In this document: positions 52,129 through 59,740 of the stretch, in pieces
Layout of the letters: each line of letters opens with the position of its first letter
How positions within the stretch are numbered: the first letter of the stretch is position 1
Assembly: GCF_004114375.1 (NCBI RefSeq)
Contig: NZ_CP034692.1
Location: forward strand, 2,108,001-2,172,000
Source: Halorubrum sp. BOL3-1
Lineage (GTDB): Archaea > Halobacteriota > Halobacteria > Halobacteriales > Haloferacaceae
Length of the DNA: 64,000 bases
Reading direction: 5' to 3'
Notes under the pieces: model-generated
Seen by the model: only the letters and a program-made list of their open reading frames with translations
What the model was told of the DNA's origin: nothing
The model's database searches: none
Made by a program: the position numbers and the translations under genes

Positions 52129-53043
52129 TCACTCCTCCTCGTCGACCTGATCGAGGTACGTCAACACGCCGCGAGCGTTCAGGCTCGTGTTCGCCCGCGC
52201 CCGCTCGGGATTCCAGTAGTCGATGTCGCGGCTCGCCGCCTCGAAGTGGTCGACGACCGCCTCGTCGTCGTCGAGTTCGGCGCGCTTCCGCCGGACCCGC
52301 TCGACCCACTCGACGAACGCCCGCTTCGCTTCTCCGATCAGGTCCGCGTCGCAGTCCCGCGGTCCGAAGTGGCCGAAACAGACCGTGTCGGGGTCGAGTT
52401 CCCCGATCAGGCGAACGTCGTCGAGACACTGCTCGAAGTCGAACTGCGGCGGCGGCGACGTGGGGGTCACGGCGTCGACCTCCGGGACGTAGATGCCGGC
52501 GGCGTCGGCGGCGAAGACGACCCCCGCGTCGGGCTCGTGGTAGACGGCGTGGTGGGGGGCGTGGCCCGGCGCCTCCCGGACGACCAGCTCGCGGTCCCCG
52601 AGGTCGATCCGGTCGCCCTCGGTGAGCCCCTCGATCCGGTCGTCGGGCACCGGCTCGGGGTTGGCGTAGTGCTCCCACTGGTCTCCGACCGCCGACTTGG
52701 TACCGGCGACGAGCGCCCCGGGGTCGACGAGGTGGCGAACCCCTTTCTCGGGCACGCGGACCTCGGCGTTCGGGAAGCGCTCCGCGAGGTAGCCGGCGCC
52801 CCCGGCGTGGTCGAGGTGGGCGTGCGTCGGGAGGATCCACGCGAGCTCCTCGCGGCCGATTCCGACCTCCTCGATCGTCTCGAAGAGGGCCTCTCGGTTC
52901 GCCCCCGTCCCGGTGTCGATCACGATCGGTCGGTCGGTGTCGTACACGTAGACGGCGCCGTACTCGTCGGTGTCGAACATGCCGGTGTCGTGGACGTACA
53001 GGTCGTCGACGCCGCGAACCGGTTCGGACTCGCCAGCGCGCAT
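52129..53043 (-). CDS. Metallo-beta-lactamase-fold hydrolase
   Basis: A 304-residue hydrolase with the dinuclear metal motif PTHAHLDHAGG (about residue 77), later His in EAPGHAPHHAVYHEPD, Asp in VFAADAAG, and CFGHFGPRD as the last ligand. The overall layout (alpha helical C-terminal end with NPERARANTSLNARGVLTYLDQ) resembles the glyoxalase-II-like group of unknown substrate. The insert VRHLVDPGALVAGTKSAVGDQWEHY makes the active site pocket deeper. ATG 53043. Confidence 0.85.
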   Translation of the reverse strand: MRAGESEPVRGVDDLYVHDTGMFDTDEYGAVYVYDTDRPIVIDTGTGANREALFETIEEVGIGREELAWILPTHAHLDHAGGAGYLAERFPNAEVRVPEKGVRHLVDPGALVAGTKSAVGDQWEHYANPEPVPDDRIEGLTEGDRIDLGDRELVVREAPGHAPHHAVYHEPDAGVVFAADAAGIYVPEVDAVTPTSPPPQFDFEQCLDDVRLIGELDPDTVCFGHFGPRDCDADLIGEAKRAFVEWVERVRRKRAELDDDEAVVDHFEAASRDIDYWNPERARANTSLNARGVLTYLDQVDEEE

Positions 53044-53144
53044 ACCGGACGAGGGACCCGGGGCTACTTCTAGCGATCGGTCCGGGAGCCGTCTCCGGGG
53101 GTCCGTCTCCTCCGCCGGTGCCGTCTCCCACCGGACGGGCCGGT

Positions 53145-53154
53145 GCTTATAATC
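53145..53154 (+). promoter_or_regulatory. TATA box of the NmrA-like operon
   Basis: GCTTATAATC ends 21 bases before ATG 53175, consistent with a leaderless or nearly leaderless mRNA. Confidence 0.55.
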
Positions 53155-53174
53155 TCGCCGCCCCAGGTAACGGT

Positions 53175-54119
53175 ATGCGAGTGCTCGTCACCGGCGCGAC
53201 CGGATTCGTCGGGAGCCGGCTCGTCCCGACGCTCCTCGCGCGCGGCCACGACCTGGTCGCGCTCGTCCGCGACGCCGACGGCTACGCGGCGCCCGAAGGC
53301 GTCACCGTCGTCGAGGGCGACCTGCTGGAACCGGACACGCTGCCGCCCGCGTTCGAACTCCGCGGGGAGACGGTCGACGCCGCGTACTACCTCGTCCACT
53401 CGATGGACGGCGGTCCGGGCTACGAGGAGCGCGACCGGAACTGCGCGACCAACTTCGTCGAAGCGGCGTCGGCCGCGGGAGTCGACCGGCTCGTCTACCT
53501 CGGCGGTCTCGGTGAGGACCGCGAGGAGCTCTCCGAACACCTCCGGTCGCGGCGCGAGGTGGAACGGATCCTCGGGGAGGGGACGCCGGCGCTCACGACG
53601 CTGCGGGCCGCGATCATCATCGGCGCCGGCAGCGCTAGCTTCGAGGTGATCGCCGGGCTGGCGCGGCGCCTTCCGGTGATGGTCACCCCGAAGTGGGTCG
53701 ACACGCTGTGTCAGCCGATCGCGATAGCCGACGTGGTCGGGTACCTCGCGGGCGTCCTCGACGTCCCCGAGACCGCGGCCGAGACGTTCGAGATCGGCGG
53801 GCCGGAGGTGTTGACCTACGCCGAGATCCTCCGCCGGACGAGACGCCAGCTCGGCGGCGGACTCCGGATCGTCAGGGTGCCGGTGTTGAGTCCGGAGCTG
53901 TCGGCGCGCTGGCTCCGGCTCGTCACCGACGTGAACCCGTACCTCGCCCGGTCGCTCGTCGAGGGCCTCCGCAACACCGTGATCGTCGAGGACGACCGGG
54001 TCCGCGAGTTCGTGCCGGTCGAGCGTACCCCCTTCGAACTCGCGGTCGCGCGGGCGCTGACCGACTCGCGAAACGCCGAGCGTTCGCGGCTGAGCGCCCT
54101 CCCCGGGGTCTCACCGTGA
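53175..54119 (+). CDS. NAD(P)-binding NmrA/epimerase-like protein
   Basis: A 314-residue atypical short-chain dehydrogenase. Rossmann start MRVLVTGATGFVGSRLVPTLLARGHDLVALVR, then VEGDLLEPDTL and YYLVHSMDGG. The YxxxK pair is not clear, so it is likely an NmrA/DUF2867-type regulator or reductase; the closest pattern is the complex-I NDUFA9-like group. GCTTATAATC at 53145-53154 is a strong TATA box before ATG 53175. GTGA overlap couples it to the membrane gene downstream. Confidence 0.85.
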   Translation: MRVLVTGATGFVGSRLVPTLLARGHDLVALVRDADGYAAPEGVTVVEGDLLEPDTLPPAFELRGETVDAAYYLVHSMDGGPGYEERDRNCATNFVEAASAAGVDRLVYLGGLGEDREELSEHLRSRREVERILGEGTPALTTLRAAIIIGAGSASFEVIAGLARRLPVMVTPKWVDTLCQPIAIADVVGYLAGVLDVPETAAETFEIGGPEVLTYAEILRRTRRQLGGGLRIVRVPVLSPELSARWLRLVTDVNPYLARSLVEGLRNTVIVEDDRVREFVPVERTPFELAVARALTDSRNAERSRLSALPGVSP

Positions 54120-54796
54120 GCCGCGACTACGGCGAGACGTGGGTGTACGAGAGCCTCGTGGGCGGGATCCCCGGACTCGGAATCTCCCGGACGCTGGCCG
54201 TCGCGCTCCAGTTCGCGATCTTCGAGGCGGGCGTCGTCGGACTCGGCTGGTACTACGGGACGTGGAACGCCGTGGCCGCCGGCACGGTCGCGGTCGTCGT
54301 CGCCGCAGTCGGCAGCGTCGAGATGCACCGATTGGGCGCGAAAAACCGGCTGCTCGGGACGCCGCCGGAACACAAGCGACTGCTGTTCGGGTCGAGCGTC
54401 GAGATAGTCCTTGGCGTGCTGGCGTTCATCGCCTTGGTGACGTACCTGTTCGCGTGGGACGGCGCCGCGGGACCGACCCTAATCGACCGGCTCTTCGGGC
54501 CGGAGCCGCCGCTCCCCGTCGTCTACCTCACGCTGCTCGTCCTCTGGGACCTGACGTACCGCATCGGCACCTCGTGGTGGAGCGCGGTCGTCGCGCTGTG
54601 GCGCGCGGTCCACGTCGACCTCCCGCCCGAGGAGCGGGCGACGGTCCGACGGCTCGACGCCGAGAACATCGGCTTCTCGGCCGTCCAGCTCGCGCTCGTT
54701 CCCTTCCTGCTCACCGAACCCGTACTGCTCGGCGCGGTGGTCGGCCACGTCCTCGCTGTCGCGGTCGTCTGCTCGGCGGCGATCCGGCTGACCTGA
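54116..54796 (+). CDS. Conserved membrane protein, 226 aa (DUF7530-like)
   Basis: GTG 54116 overlaps the previous stop. About six helices, the first ones in the segment FAIFEAGVVGLGWYYGTWN and AAGTVAVVVAAVGSVEM, with cytosolic loops HRLGAKNRLLGTPPEHKRLLFGSS and DLPPEERATVRRLDAENI. It fits a haloarchaeal DUF family of unknown function. Coupled to the dehydrogenase-like gene, so perhaps a membrane partner for it. Confidence 0.75.
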   Translation: MSRDYGETWVYESLVGGIPGLGISRTLAVALQFAIFEAGVVGLGWYYGTWNAVAAGTVAVVVAAVGSVEMHRLGAKNRLLGTPPEHKRLLFGSSVEIVLGVLAFIALVTYLFAWDGAAGPTLIDRLFGPEPPLPVVYLTLLVLWDLTYRIGTSWWSAVVALWRAVHVDLPPEERATVRRLDAENIGFSAVQLALVPFLLTEPVLLGAVVGHVLAVAVVCSAAIRLT

Positions 54797-54918
54797 GCGC
54801 TCCCTCGGTCGCGGTCGAGGGTGCTGTCGGTCGCGGTCGAGAGCGCGGTCGCTCGCGAGAGTGACCACTATCCGGCGTTTGAGAACGGATCAGGAGGTGC
54901 GGCGTCGCCGCGGCCGCG

Positions 54919-55092
54919 TCACTTGCCCTGAAGCTCTTCGAACTTGTCGAGGAGTGCCTCCGCGGAGTCGCCCGAGTCGTAGGTCAGGGAACCGGAGTAC
55001 TCGGGCCGCTTCGCGTCGAAGTCCGCGTCGACTTCGCTGGTCTTCTTCTCGCGACGCTCGTGTTCGGCCTCGTCATAGGCACCCATTGACAT
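54919..55092 (-). CDS. Small acidic protein (DUF5786-like), 57 aa
   Basis: ATG 55092 gives MSMGAYDEAEHERREKKTSE and the end DSGDSAEALLDKFEELQGK, matching the haloarchaeal DUF5786 family. CAGATATATT at 55121-55130, 29 bases before, is a textbook TATA box; the longer in-frame reading to 55173 lies upstream of it and is rejected. Function unknown. Confidence 0.8.
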   Translation of the reverse strand: MSMGAYDEAEHERREKKTSEVDADFDAKRPEYSGSLTYDSGDSAEALLDKFEELQGK

Positions 55093-55120
55093 GATACACT
55101 CTCGCTTGGACACTTCCTGT

Positions 55121-55130
55121 AATATATCTG
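55121..55130 (-). promoter_or_regulatory. TATA box of the DUF5786-like gene
   Basis: CAGATATATT on the reverse strand; distance to ATG 55092 is 29 bases. Confidence 0.6.
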
Positions 55131-55211
55131 TCGCCAAACGCATCAGGGATCGTGATAGTTCGGTCCCGTCCACCGGAATCGATTAACCCCGCGGCGTGAT
55201 ACCAAACACCT

Positions 55212-56261
55212 GTGGCACAACCCCTCCGTTTCAGGCGCTCGTCCGGTCGGTGGAGTCCGGACCGCGTCCGGTCGCAGATCGGCCGCCCCCTCGACGAGAA
55301 CCTCGGAGCGACCGCCGGCGACCCGTGGTTCGCGCCGCCGCCCGGCTACGAGGCGCGCCGGTTCGACATGGACGACGGCTCGTTCGCGCTGTTCTGCTGG
55401 ACCGACGACGACCCCGATCCGCCGTCCGGCGCCGACGGCGGGCCGGTCGGGTACTGGCTCGGCAACACGGAGACGCCGAGCGAGCTCTGGCGGACGGAGA
55501 AGTACGGGTTCGACGAGGTCCCGTACCCGGTCTCGCGGTGGACACAGCGGGAGCTGCTCGCCGGCCTCCACGACGACGAGCCGTGGCTGGCCGACTATCC
55601 GTACGTCTCGTGGTACTTCCTCCCGGTGTTCTGCTCGAAGGACGGCGCGGAGACGAGCCGGGCGTTCTTCCGCGATCACGCGGCCGGATTCCCGGAGGCG
55701 ACCCCCGAGGCCGGGACCCGGTTCGTCGAGGAGACGCTCCGACCGGGGGTACTCGACGACTATCGCGAGACGATGGCCGGGAAGCTCGGCACGTCCGCCT
55801 CGATGGACCCCGTCCGGATGAGCGCGGCGATAGCCGAGTTCACCGCGGCTCGGATCCTCACCGAAGCGGGGTACGGAATCACCCCGGAAATCGAGGTGAC
55901 GACGGGGCACTCGCTCGACTTCCGCGCGACGGACCCCGACACGGGCGCCGGCCGGCTCGTCGAGGTGACGCGCCCCCAGCCGACGGCCGGGCGCTCTGCG
56001 AACGACCCCGTCGCCGCCGTCCGCGACACCGTCGAGACGAAGACGAGCGGACAGCTCGCGGCCCACGCCGGCGGTGTCACCCTGTTCGTCGACTGCTCGT
56101 CGTTCCCCGCCGACGAGTGGGCCGCGGTGCGCGCGGCCGGACCGGCGGTCCGTCACAAGCCCGCGGTCGTGTACCGCGCCGAGCCGGACGGCTCGATCGA
56201 GGGGTATCGGAAGGGGTCGGTCCCGCTGGACCTCTCCGGAGTCGTCAAGTGGGTGGCATAG
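55212..56261 (+). CDS. Conserved haloarchaeal protein (DUF5784-like), possible nuclease fold
   Basis: A 349-residue protein from GTG 55212 (MAQPLRFRRSSGRW). The first 200 residues are rich in Trp/Tyr (LADYPYVSWYFLPVF). The last third has a PD-(D/E)xK-like order: EFTAARILTEAGY, then ITPEIEVTTGHSLDFRATD and GRLVEVTRPQPT, i.e. E...D...EVT with no clear lysine, so the active site would be atypical. It resembles the haloarchaeal DUF5784 group. An ORB overlaps codons 3-10. TATA-like GATTAACC at 55182-55189. Confidence 0.72.
   Translation: MAQPLRFRRSSGRWSPDRVRSQIGRPLDENLGATAGDPWFAPPPGYEARRFDMDDGSFALFCWTDDDPDPPSGADGGPVGYWLGNTETPSELWRTEKYGFDEVPYPVSRWTQRELLAGLHDDEPWLADYPYVSWYFLPVFCSKDGAETSRAFFRDHAAGFPEATPEAGTRFVEETLRPGVLDDYRETMAGKLGTSASMDPVRMSAAIAEFTAARILTEAGYGITPEIEVTTGHSLDFRATDPDTGAGRLVEVTRPQPTAGRSANDPVAAVRDTVETKTSGQLAAHAGGVTLFVDCSSFPADEWAAVRAAGPAVRHKPAVVYRAEPDGSIEGYRKGSVPLDLSGVVKWVA
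55220..55240 (-). other. ORB at the start of the DUF5784-like gene
   Basis: On the reverse strand GCGCCTGAAACGG then AGGGGT, overlapping the first codons of the gene at 55212. Half-site CTCCA is weaker here, but core and G-string are intact. Confidence 0.6.
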
Positions 56262-56318
56262 CCGCCCTCGGACCGGATTCTCGGAAAATCGAAGTCGGCC
56301 GCGAACGGTATCCAGGCG

Positions 56319-56603
56319 TCAGAACGAGACCGGCGAGGGACCGTTCTCCGCGTCGGTGGTCGGGTCGCGGTCGGAGTAGAACCGGCGACCGACTCCCCGG
56401 TGACAGACGCCGGCCCGGATCGCGGTGAACACCTCGCCGGCGTCCTCGAAGGTCTGGTCACCGAACCGCTCCAAGACGTCGCCGAGCCGCTCAGACCCGT
56501 TCGCGAGCTCTACGGTCGCGTTTCCGTGAGCCGCGATGATCTCCTCGGAGGTGGTCGGGTACTGGTGCCGTTCGAGTCGGTCGTCGACGCCGTTCAAGCG
56601 CAT
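56319..56603 (-). CDS. DUF5789-family protein
   Basis: ATG 56603 gives 94 residues (MRLNGVDDRLERHQYPTTSEEIIAAHG) ending YSDRDPTTDAENGPSPVSF, the start and end of the haloarchaeal DUF5789 family. An in-frame ATG at 56705 exists, but two TATA elements (56671-56690) lie between, so the long form is unlikely. The mRNA would have a 5' leader of about 45-55 bases, unusual among these mostly leaderless genes. Function unknown. Confidence 0.8.
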   Translation of the reverse strand: MRLNGVDDRLERHQYPTTSEEIIAAHGNATVELANGSERLGDVLERFGDQTFEDAGEVFTAIRAGVCHRGVGRRFYSDRDPTTDAENGPSPVSF

Positions 56604-56670
56604 CAACAGTTGAGAGTCGCCGGTAGTTGTTAATGATTGTCCATGTACGTCCTTAGTCGGAGGGGACACC

Positions 56671-56690
56671 TTATATCGCCTTATATCTGA
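56671..56690 (-). promoter_or_regulatory. Two tandem TATA boxes
   Basis: On the reverse strand TCAGATATAA (56681-56690) and GGCGATATAA (56671-56680): the same GATATAAGG motif twice, 10 bases apart, upstream of the DUF5789 gene. Suggests two alternative start sites one helical turn apart. Confidence 0.55.
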
Positions 56691-56750
56691 TCGCTCCAGC
56701 GTCATCCAAGGACCGCCGCCGATTAGTGTCAGGCGCCGCTACTCACCGTT

Positions 56751-57611
56751 ATGTCCGCTGCTACCGACGATTCCGTCGTTGCCGACCTCCACGCGCATAC
56801 GACCGTCTCGGACGGCACGCTGACCCTCGACGAGGTGCCGGTGGCCGCCCGCGAGGCCGGCGTCGACTGGGTCGCGGTCACCGACCACGACCGGATCCAC
56901 CCGGGTCTCGATGCGCCGGTCGTCGAACGCGACGGCGTCCGGATCGTGCGCGGGATCGAACTCCGCGTCGACGCCGGGTTCGAGCGGCTCGACCTCCTCG
57001 GGTATGGCGTCGAACACACCGACGCGCTCGACGCGGAGGTCAATCGCCTCCAGCGCGACCGCCGGGAGCGCGGCGCCGCGATCCTCGACGCGGTCGAGTC
57101 GCACCTCGGCGTCGACCTCGCCGTCGAACCCCGCGCCGGACTGGGACGACCCCATATCGCGCGCGCAATCGACGAGTCGGACGCGCCCTACGACTACGCC
57201 GGCGCGTTCGACGAGCTGATCGGGAACGACGGCCCGTGTTACGTCGCGCGCGAGGTGACTCCGCTCGACGAGGGACTCGACCTCCTCGCGGACGCGTGTT
57301 CGCTCGTCGGACTCGCCCACCCGTTCCGGTACGACGGCGTCGACGAGGCGCTCGACGTCGCCCGCGAGTCGGCCGCGATCGACGCGGTCGAGCGCTTCTA
57401 CTCGTACGGCCGCGCGGCCGACGACGCCCGGATCGACCGCGTCGCGGCCGAGGCGGATCTGCTCAGAACGGGGGGTACCGACGCGCACGAGCGGACGCTC
57501 GGCGTCGCGGGGCTGACGGAATCGGCGTTCGAGCCGGTCCGCGAGCGCCTTCCCGATCCGGTTCCGGTCGAATCGCTCTCCGCCGGGACGACGGCCTACG
57601 AACAGGATTAA
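56751..57611 (+). CDS. PHP-domain phosphoesterase
   Basis: A 286-residue PHP hydrolase. Metal ligands: DLHAHTTVSDG (residue 13 on), VTDHD, GIELRVD, a His in GLAHPFRYD, and TDAHERTLG. The whole set matches the RNase AM/YciV type (PHP exonucleases acting on short nucleic acids or 3',5'-bisphosphates). Full length for that group. The stop overlaps the TATA box of the next gene. Confidence 0.88.
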   Translation: MSAATDDSVVADLHAHTTVSDGTLTLDEVPVAAREAGVDWVAVTDHDRIHPGLDAPVVERDGVRIVRGIELRVDAGFERLDLLGYGVEHTDALDAEVNRLQRDRRERGAAILDAVESHLGVDLAVEPRAGLGRPHIARAIDESDAPYDYAGAFDELIGNDGPCYVAREVTPLDEGLDLLADACSLVGLAHPFRYDGVDEALDVARESAAIDAVERFYSYGRAADDARIDRVAAEADLLRTGGTDAHERTLGVAGLTESAFEPVRERLPDPVPVESLSAGTTAYEQD

Positions 57612-57636
57612 GCCCGCGCCGAACGGAGCGTCGCGT

Positions 57637-57801
57637 ATGCGGTGTCACTACTGCGACCGAGAGGCCACGTACGAGGCCGAGCAGCGCGGCGTGGTCGTCG
57701 GTCTCTGCGAGTCCCACTTCAAACAGCGCGTCGAGGAGTTCGCGGAGTCGGACGAACTCGCGGCGCTCCGCGACCGGATCGACATCGAGTCGTCGGAGTA
57801 G
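57637..57801 (+). CDS. Small zinc-finger protein (DUF6757-like), 54 aa
   Basis: ATG 57637 reads MRCHYCDREATYEAEQRGVV, then CESHFKQRVEEFAES, 54 residues: CxxC plus CxxH zinc knuckle followed by a helix. This matches the haloarchaeal DUF6757 pattern. GGATTAAG at about 57605-57612, across the stop of the PHP gene, is its TATA box, 25-32 bases before the ATG. Role unknown. Confidence 0.8.
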   Translation: MRCHYCDREATYEAEQRGVVVGLCESHFKQRVEEFAESDELAALRDRIDIESSE

Positions 57802-57958
57802 CCGCGGCGCCCGGACCGTCCGGACGCCTTGGCGTCGACGCTCCGCTCCCTTCCGCTGACGCGTCGCTCCTTCTGCCGAGCGACCTTCGCCCCCCTCCGC
57901 CGAGCGACCTCCGTCCCGAGACGAACACTAAAAGTCCGCGGGGAACCGATCTGTCGGC

Positions 57959-58939
57959 ATGGACCTCACGGACCGGCCACGCCGACTCCGGACCGACGGC
58001 GTTCGCCCGCTCGTCGCCGAGACCGACCTCTCGGCGTCCGACCTGGTCGCGCCCGTCTTCGTCGACGCGACGACCGACGAGCGCGTCCCCATCGAGACGA
58101 TGCCCGGTCACGAGCGCGTCCCGGTCGAGCAGGCCGTCGACCGCGTCGACGAGATCCGCGAGACCGGCGTCGAGACCGTCATCCTCTTCGGCGTCCCCGA
58201 GTCGAAGGACTCCGAGGGGAGCCGCGCCTACGCCGACGACGGCGTCGTCCAGCGCGCGATCCGGCGGATCGACGCGGAGACCGACGCTACCGTGATCGGT
58301 GACGTCTGTCTCTGTGAGTACACCGACCACGGCCACTGCGGAGTGATCGAGGAGTCCGCCGAGGCGGACCCGACGCTCACCGTCAAAAACGACGAGACGC
58401 TCGACCTGCTCGCGAAGACCGCGGTCTCGCAGGCCGACGCGGGCGCGGACGTGGTCGCGCCCTCCGCGATGACGGACGGGCAGGTGGGAGCGATCCGCGA
58501 GGCGCTCGACGCGGCGGGCCACGAGGCGGTCGCAATCCTGAGCTACGCCGCGAAGTACGAGTCCGCCTTCTACGGTCCCTTCCGCGACGCGGCCGACGGC
58601 GCGCCCGAGTTCGGTGACCGCCGGCACTACCAGATGGACCCCGCGAACCGTCGCGAGGCGCTCCGCGAGGCGCGGCTCGACGCCGAGCAGGGCGCGGACG
58701 TGCTGATGGTGAAACCCGGGCTGCCGTACCTCGATATCGTCGGGGACCTCCGCCGGGAGTTCGACCGCCCGATCGCGGCGTACAACGTTTCCGGCGAGTA
58801 CGCGATGCTCCACGCTGCCGCGGAGAAGGGGTGGCTCGACTTGGAGGCGACCGCGCTGGAGTCGCTCGTCGCGCTCAAGCGCGCGGGCGCGGACCTGATC
58901 GTGACGTATTTCGCTGAGGACGTGGCCGACTATTTATAA
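57959..58939 (+). CDS. hemB: Delta-aminolevulinic acid dehydratase (porphobilinogen synthase)
   Basis: A 326-residue enzyme that joins two 5-aminolevulinates into porphobilinogen in haem and cobalamin synthesis. Seen: the zinc-cysteine site DVCLCEYTDHGHCG (about 119-132), the first lysine in AAKYESAFYGPFRDA, and the Schiff-base lysine in LMVKPGLPYLD. C-terminal YNVSGEYAMLHAAAEKGWLD matches the family. TATA-like ACTAAAAG at about 57927-57934. Copy C of the structured repeat begins 42 bases after its stop. No other hem gene is adjacent. Confidence 0.95.
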   Translation: MDLTDRPRRLRTDGVRPLVAETDLSASDLVAPVFVDATTDERVPIETMPGHERVPVEQAVDRVDEIRETGVETVILFGVPESKDSEGSRAYADDGVVQRAIRRIDAETDATVIGDVCLCEYTDHGHCGVIEESAEADPTLTVKNDETLDLLAKTAVSQADAGADVVAPSAMTDGQVGAIREALDAAGHEAVAILSYAAKYESAFYGPFRDAADGAPEFGDRRHYQMDPANRREALREARLDAEQGADVLMVKPGLPYLDIVGDLRREFDRPIAAYNVSGEYAMLHAAAEKGWLDLEATALESLVALKRAGADLIVTYFAEDVADYL

Positions 58940-58980
58940 ACGAAACTCGGGGATCCGACCGCTTCTTTCGCTCCGTTCCA

Positions 58981-59370
58981 CGTCGGCGCGCGCCTGCGAG
59001 CGGCCGCCCCCGGCGGCCGCGAGAAGCGCGTGCGAGGGAGTCGGGCGCGATGAGGGCGACCGAAGGGAGCCCGATGGACGCGCCCGACGAGGTTGGGGAG
59101 GTGTGAGGCCCGGGGCGGTCGGGGTCGGGCGGGACTCGAAGGGGCAGTCGCGAGGCGGGCGCAGGCGACGGCAGCACCGCAGCGAGGGAGCGAAGCGACC
59201 GAGTGAGGAGCGCCCCGAGCGTGCGCCCGCCTCGCGACTGGGGCTTCGGAAGTCGCAGTCGTGTCGATCGACGATGTATCGGTAGCCACGTACGGCCGAG
59301 CGACTGGGGCTTCGACGGTCTCAGCGACGTTGTCGGTCGCGGAGTATCGAGCGACTGGGGCTTCGGTGGT
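58981..59370 (+). repeat. Structured intergenic repeat element, copy C
   Basis: Fills the 488-base gap 58940-59427. Stem I inner helix is GCGGCCGCC/GGCGGCCGC between GA pairs. Stem II has arms GTCGGGCGCG (59040-59049) and CGCGCCCGAC (59079-59088), ten perfect pairs, with a small hairpin in its loop. The core is GACGAGGTTGGGGAGG then TGTGAGG, followed by a G-rich linker and stem III (AGTCGCGAGG/CCTCGCGACT with GGGC facing GGGG). The tail motif GCGACTGGGGCTTCG occurs three times (about 59234, 59300 and 59351), with 48- and 34-base unique spacers. It points at the ferredoxin gene. Confidence 0.8.
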
Positions 59371-59427
59371 GTTAGAAGTCGAGCCGCTACCGATTCTTTA
59401 TAAGGGAACGATCGGAACTTCGACTCG

Positions 59428-59670
59428 TCACACCACCTGCTCGCCGTCGTCGTCGTACACTTCGATCGCGTCGACGGGGCACGACCGGGCCGCGAACTTC
59501 GCGTCCAGATCCTCGCCGTCGGGGACCTCGACGACGAAGAGGTCCGGCTCCTCCTCGGTGCTGCCCGCTAAGTCCGCCTTCCCGTCGTTCAGGTTCTTCT
59601 CGAAGGCGTCCCACTCGGCGACGCACTGGAACATTCCCACGCAGGTGTCGCGGTCGAACTCGACGCGCAT
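59428..59670 (-). CDS. Small ferredoxin (3Fe-4S type)
   Basis: An 80-residue ferredoxin: MRVEFDRDTCVGMFQCVAEW carries CxxxxxC, and SCPVDAIEVYDDDGEQ the final C-P. The motif lacks the full set for two clusters; the pattern fits a single 3Fe-4S (or 4Fe-4S) cluster as in ferredoxins that feed P450s. The chain is strongly acidic. ATG 59670 is chosen over an in-frame start at 59697. It stands alone between two inverted copies of the structured repeat. The window's P450 is 55 kb away, so a functional link is only a guess. Confidence 0.85.
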   Translation of the reverse strand: MRVEFDRDTCVGMFQCVAEWDAFEKNLNDGKADLAGSTEEEPDLFVVEVPDGEDLDAKFAARSCPVDAIEVYDDDGEQVV

Positions 59671-59740
59671 GGGTTCCGGTTCGGTGAGCCGGTACAAAGC
59701 GGTGACGACGCGCTACGGGTGAAACGCTCCTGCGACCGGG

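Noticed and set aside
59229-59370. CRISPR array in copy C (repeated GCGACTGGGGCTTCG with unique spacers)
   Set aside because: Only three repeats of about 16 bases, spacers of uneven length, no cas genes, and the same module is part of the structured element.
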